64,000 nt of DNA, taken from the NCBI RefSeq assembly GCF_024199945.1, contig NZ_JANADP010000001.1:5704001-5768000 (forward strand). Direction: 5' to 3'. Below the pieces are notes generated by a model. The model was not told the origin of the DNA and ran no database searches. It saw only the letters and a program-made list of their open reading frames with translations. The first letter of the stretch is position 1. Each line of letters begins with the position of its first letter. This stretch comes from Bradyrhizobium sp. CCGUVB4N (GTDB lineage Bacteria; Pseudomonadota; Alphaproteobacteria; Rhizobiales; Xanthobacteraceae). Below, in pieces: positions 63,583-64,000 of this stretch. The position numbers and the translations under genes were made by a program.

Positions 63583-64000
63583 TCAGGCAAACTTCTTCTG
63601 GACTTCTGCCGACACGTTAGCCGGCGCTTCTGCGTAGTGGTCGAACTGCATGGTGAAGGTCGCGCGCCCCTGGCTCATCGAGCGCAGGTTGTTCACGTAA
63701 CCGAACATGTTCATGAGCGGCACCATCGCGTTGATGACGTTGGCGTTGCCGCGCATGTCCTGCCCCTGGATCTGACCGCGCCGGGAATTCAGGTCGCCGA
63801 TGACCGAGCCGGTGTAGTCTTCCGGGGTCACCACTTCGACCTTCATGATCGGCTCGAGCAGGACGGACTTGCCCTTCTGCAGCGCTTCGCGGAAAGCCGC
63901 GCGCGATGCGATTTCGAAGGCGAGCGCCGACGAGTCGACGTCGTGATACTTGCCGTCGACGAGCTGAACCTTGACGTCGACCACGGGGAAGCCCGCGACC
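63583..64000 (-). CDS. fusA: Elongation factor G, C-terminal part (5' end outside window)
   Basis: 138 codons plus stop of the EF-G C-terminus, reading VAGFPVVDVKVQLVDGKYHDVDSSALAFEIASRAAFREALQKGKSVLLEPIMKVEVVTPEDYTGSVIGDLNSRRGQIQGQDMRG, then LRSMSQGRATFTMQFDHYAEAPANVSAEVQKKFA. This covers the end of domain IV and domain V, needed for translocation. The start lies beyond the right edge. Confidence 0.98.
   Translation of the reverse strand, partial: VAGFPVVDVKVQLVDGKYHDVDSSALAFEIASRAAFREALQKGKSVLLEPIMKVEVVTPEDYTGSVIGDLNSRRGQIQGQDMRGNANVINAMVPLMNMFGYVNNLRSMSQGRATFTMQFDHYAEAPANVSAEVQKKFA

Overview
This is a GC-rich 64 kb stretch of chromosome from an alphaproteobacterium, most likely Bradyrhizobium or a close relative. 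The basis is the ribosomal protein sequences and their order, and an ATP12 chaperone gene. A free-standing FlhB C-terminal domain and a GCG_CRPN-type secreted peptide point the same way, as do many intergenic palindromic repeats of the kind seen in Bradyrhizobium genomes. The genus is an inference; no 16S rRNA or tRNA gene was found.

Layout. (1) 1-5343, all minus: a PAS-PAS sensor histidine kinase cut by the left edge, an EamA exporter, a NUDIX hydrolase and a DapA-superfamily aldolase/lyase. (2) 5477-9068, minus: a four-gene fatty acyl or steroid-type beta-oxidation cassette (SCP2-like thiolase, OB-fold/Zn-ribbon partner, MFE-2-like hydratase, MFE-2-like dehydrogenase). (3) 9494-14300: two unrecognised genes and a 1163-aa fused indolepyruvate ferredoxin oxidoreductase. 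(4) 14582-31843, mixed strands: a triheme cytochrome c, a TRIC channel, a PEP mutase-like enzyme, small ABM/NIPSNAP proteins, an ArsR regulator, three secreted alpha/beta hydrolases, two tiny exported peptides, a DUF1326-DUF2182 metal-handling pair, a GST, an acyl-CoA carboxylase beta subunit, and several small proteins. (5) 31921-39386: FlhX-FliK, ATP12, and the RluA-RarA-DegQ group. (6) 39703-47197: porin, zinc-type alcohol dehydrogenase, HisC-like aminotransferase, ClC antiporter, SDR and diheme cytochrome c. (7) 47317-64000, all minus: the translation superoperon, from fusA (cut by the right edge) through tuf, the S10, spc and alpha groups to rplQ, with secY and adk embedded.

How the genes work together. 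The last 17 kb is one long co-directional machine for ribosome, RNA polymerase alpha and Sec translocon production. Several hairpins followed by T-runs lie between or after its distal genes (after rpsK, after rpoA, after rplQ) and may set their relative output. The 5.5-9 kb cassette could run a full beta-oxidation turn after the first dehydrogenation. The rest is ordinary accessory metabolism and envelope biology.

Most striking details. Adenylate kinase carries a 90-residue lysine-rich tail with an xxKK tetrapeptide repeat. One interspersed repeat family supplies the same Lys-Ser-stop ending to two unrelated genes. Two mutually exclusive hairpins sit ahead of rpoA. Clean palindromes suggest operators at the ArsR gene and the alcohol dehydrogenase gene. 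I saw no CRISPR array, prophage, insertion sequence, defence island or tRNA, and no clearly novel multi-gene system.
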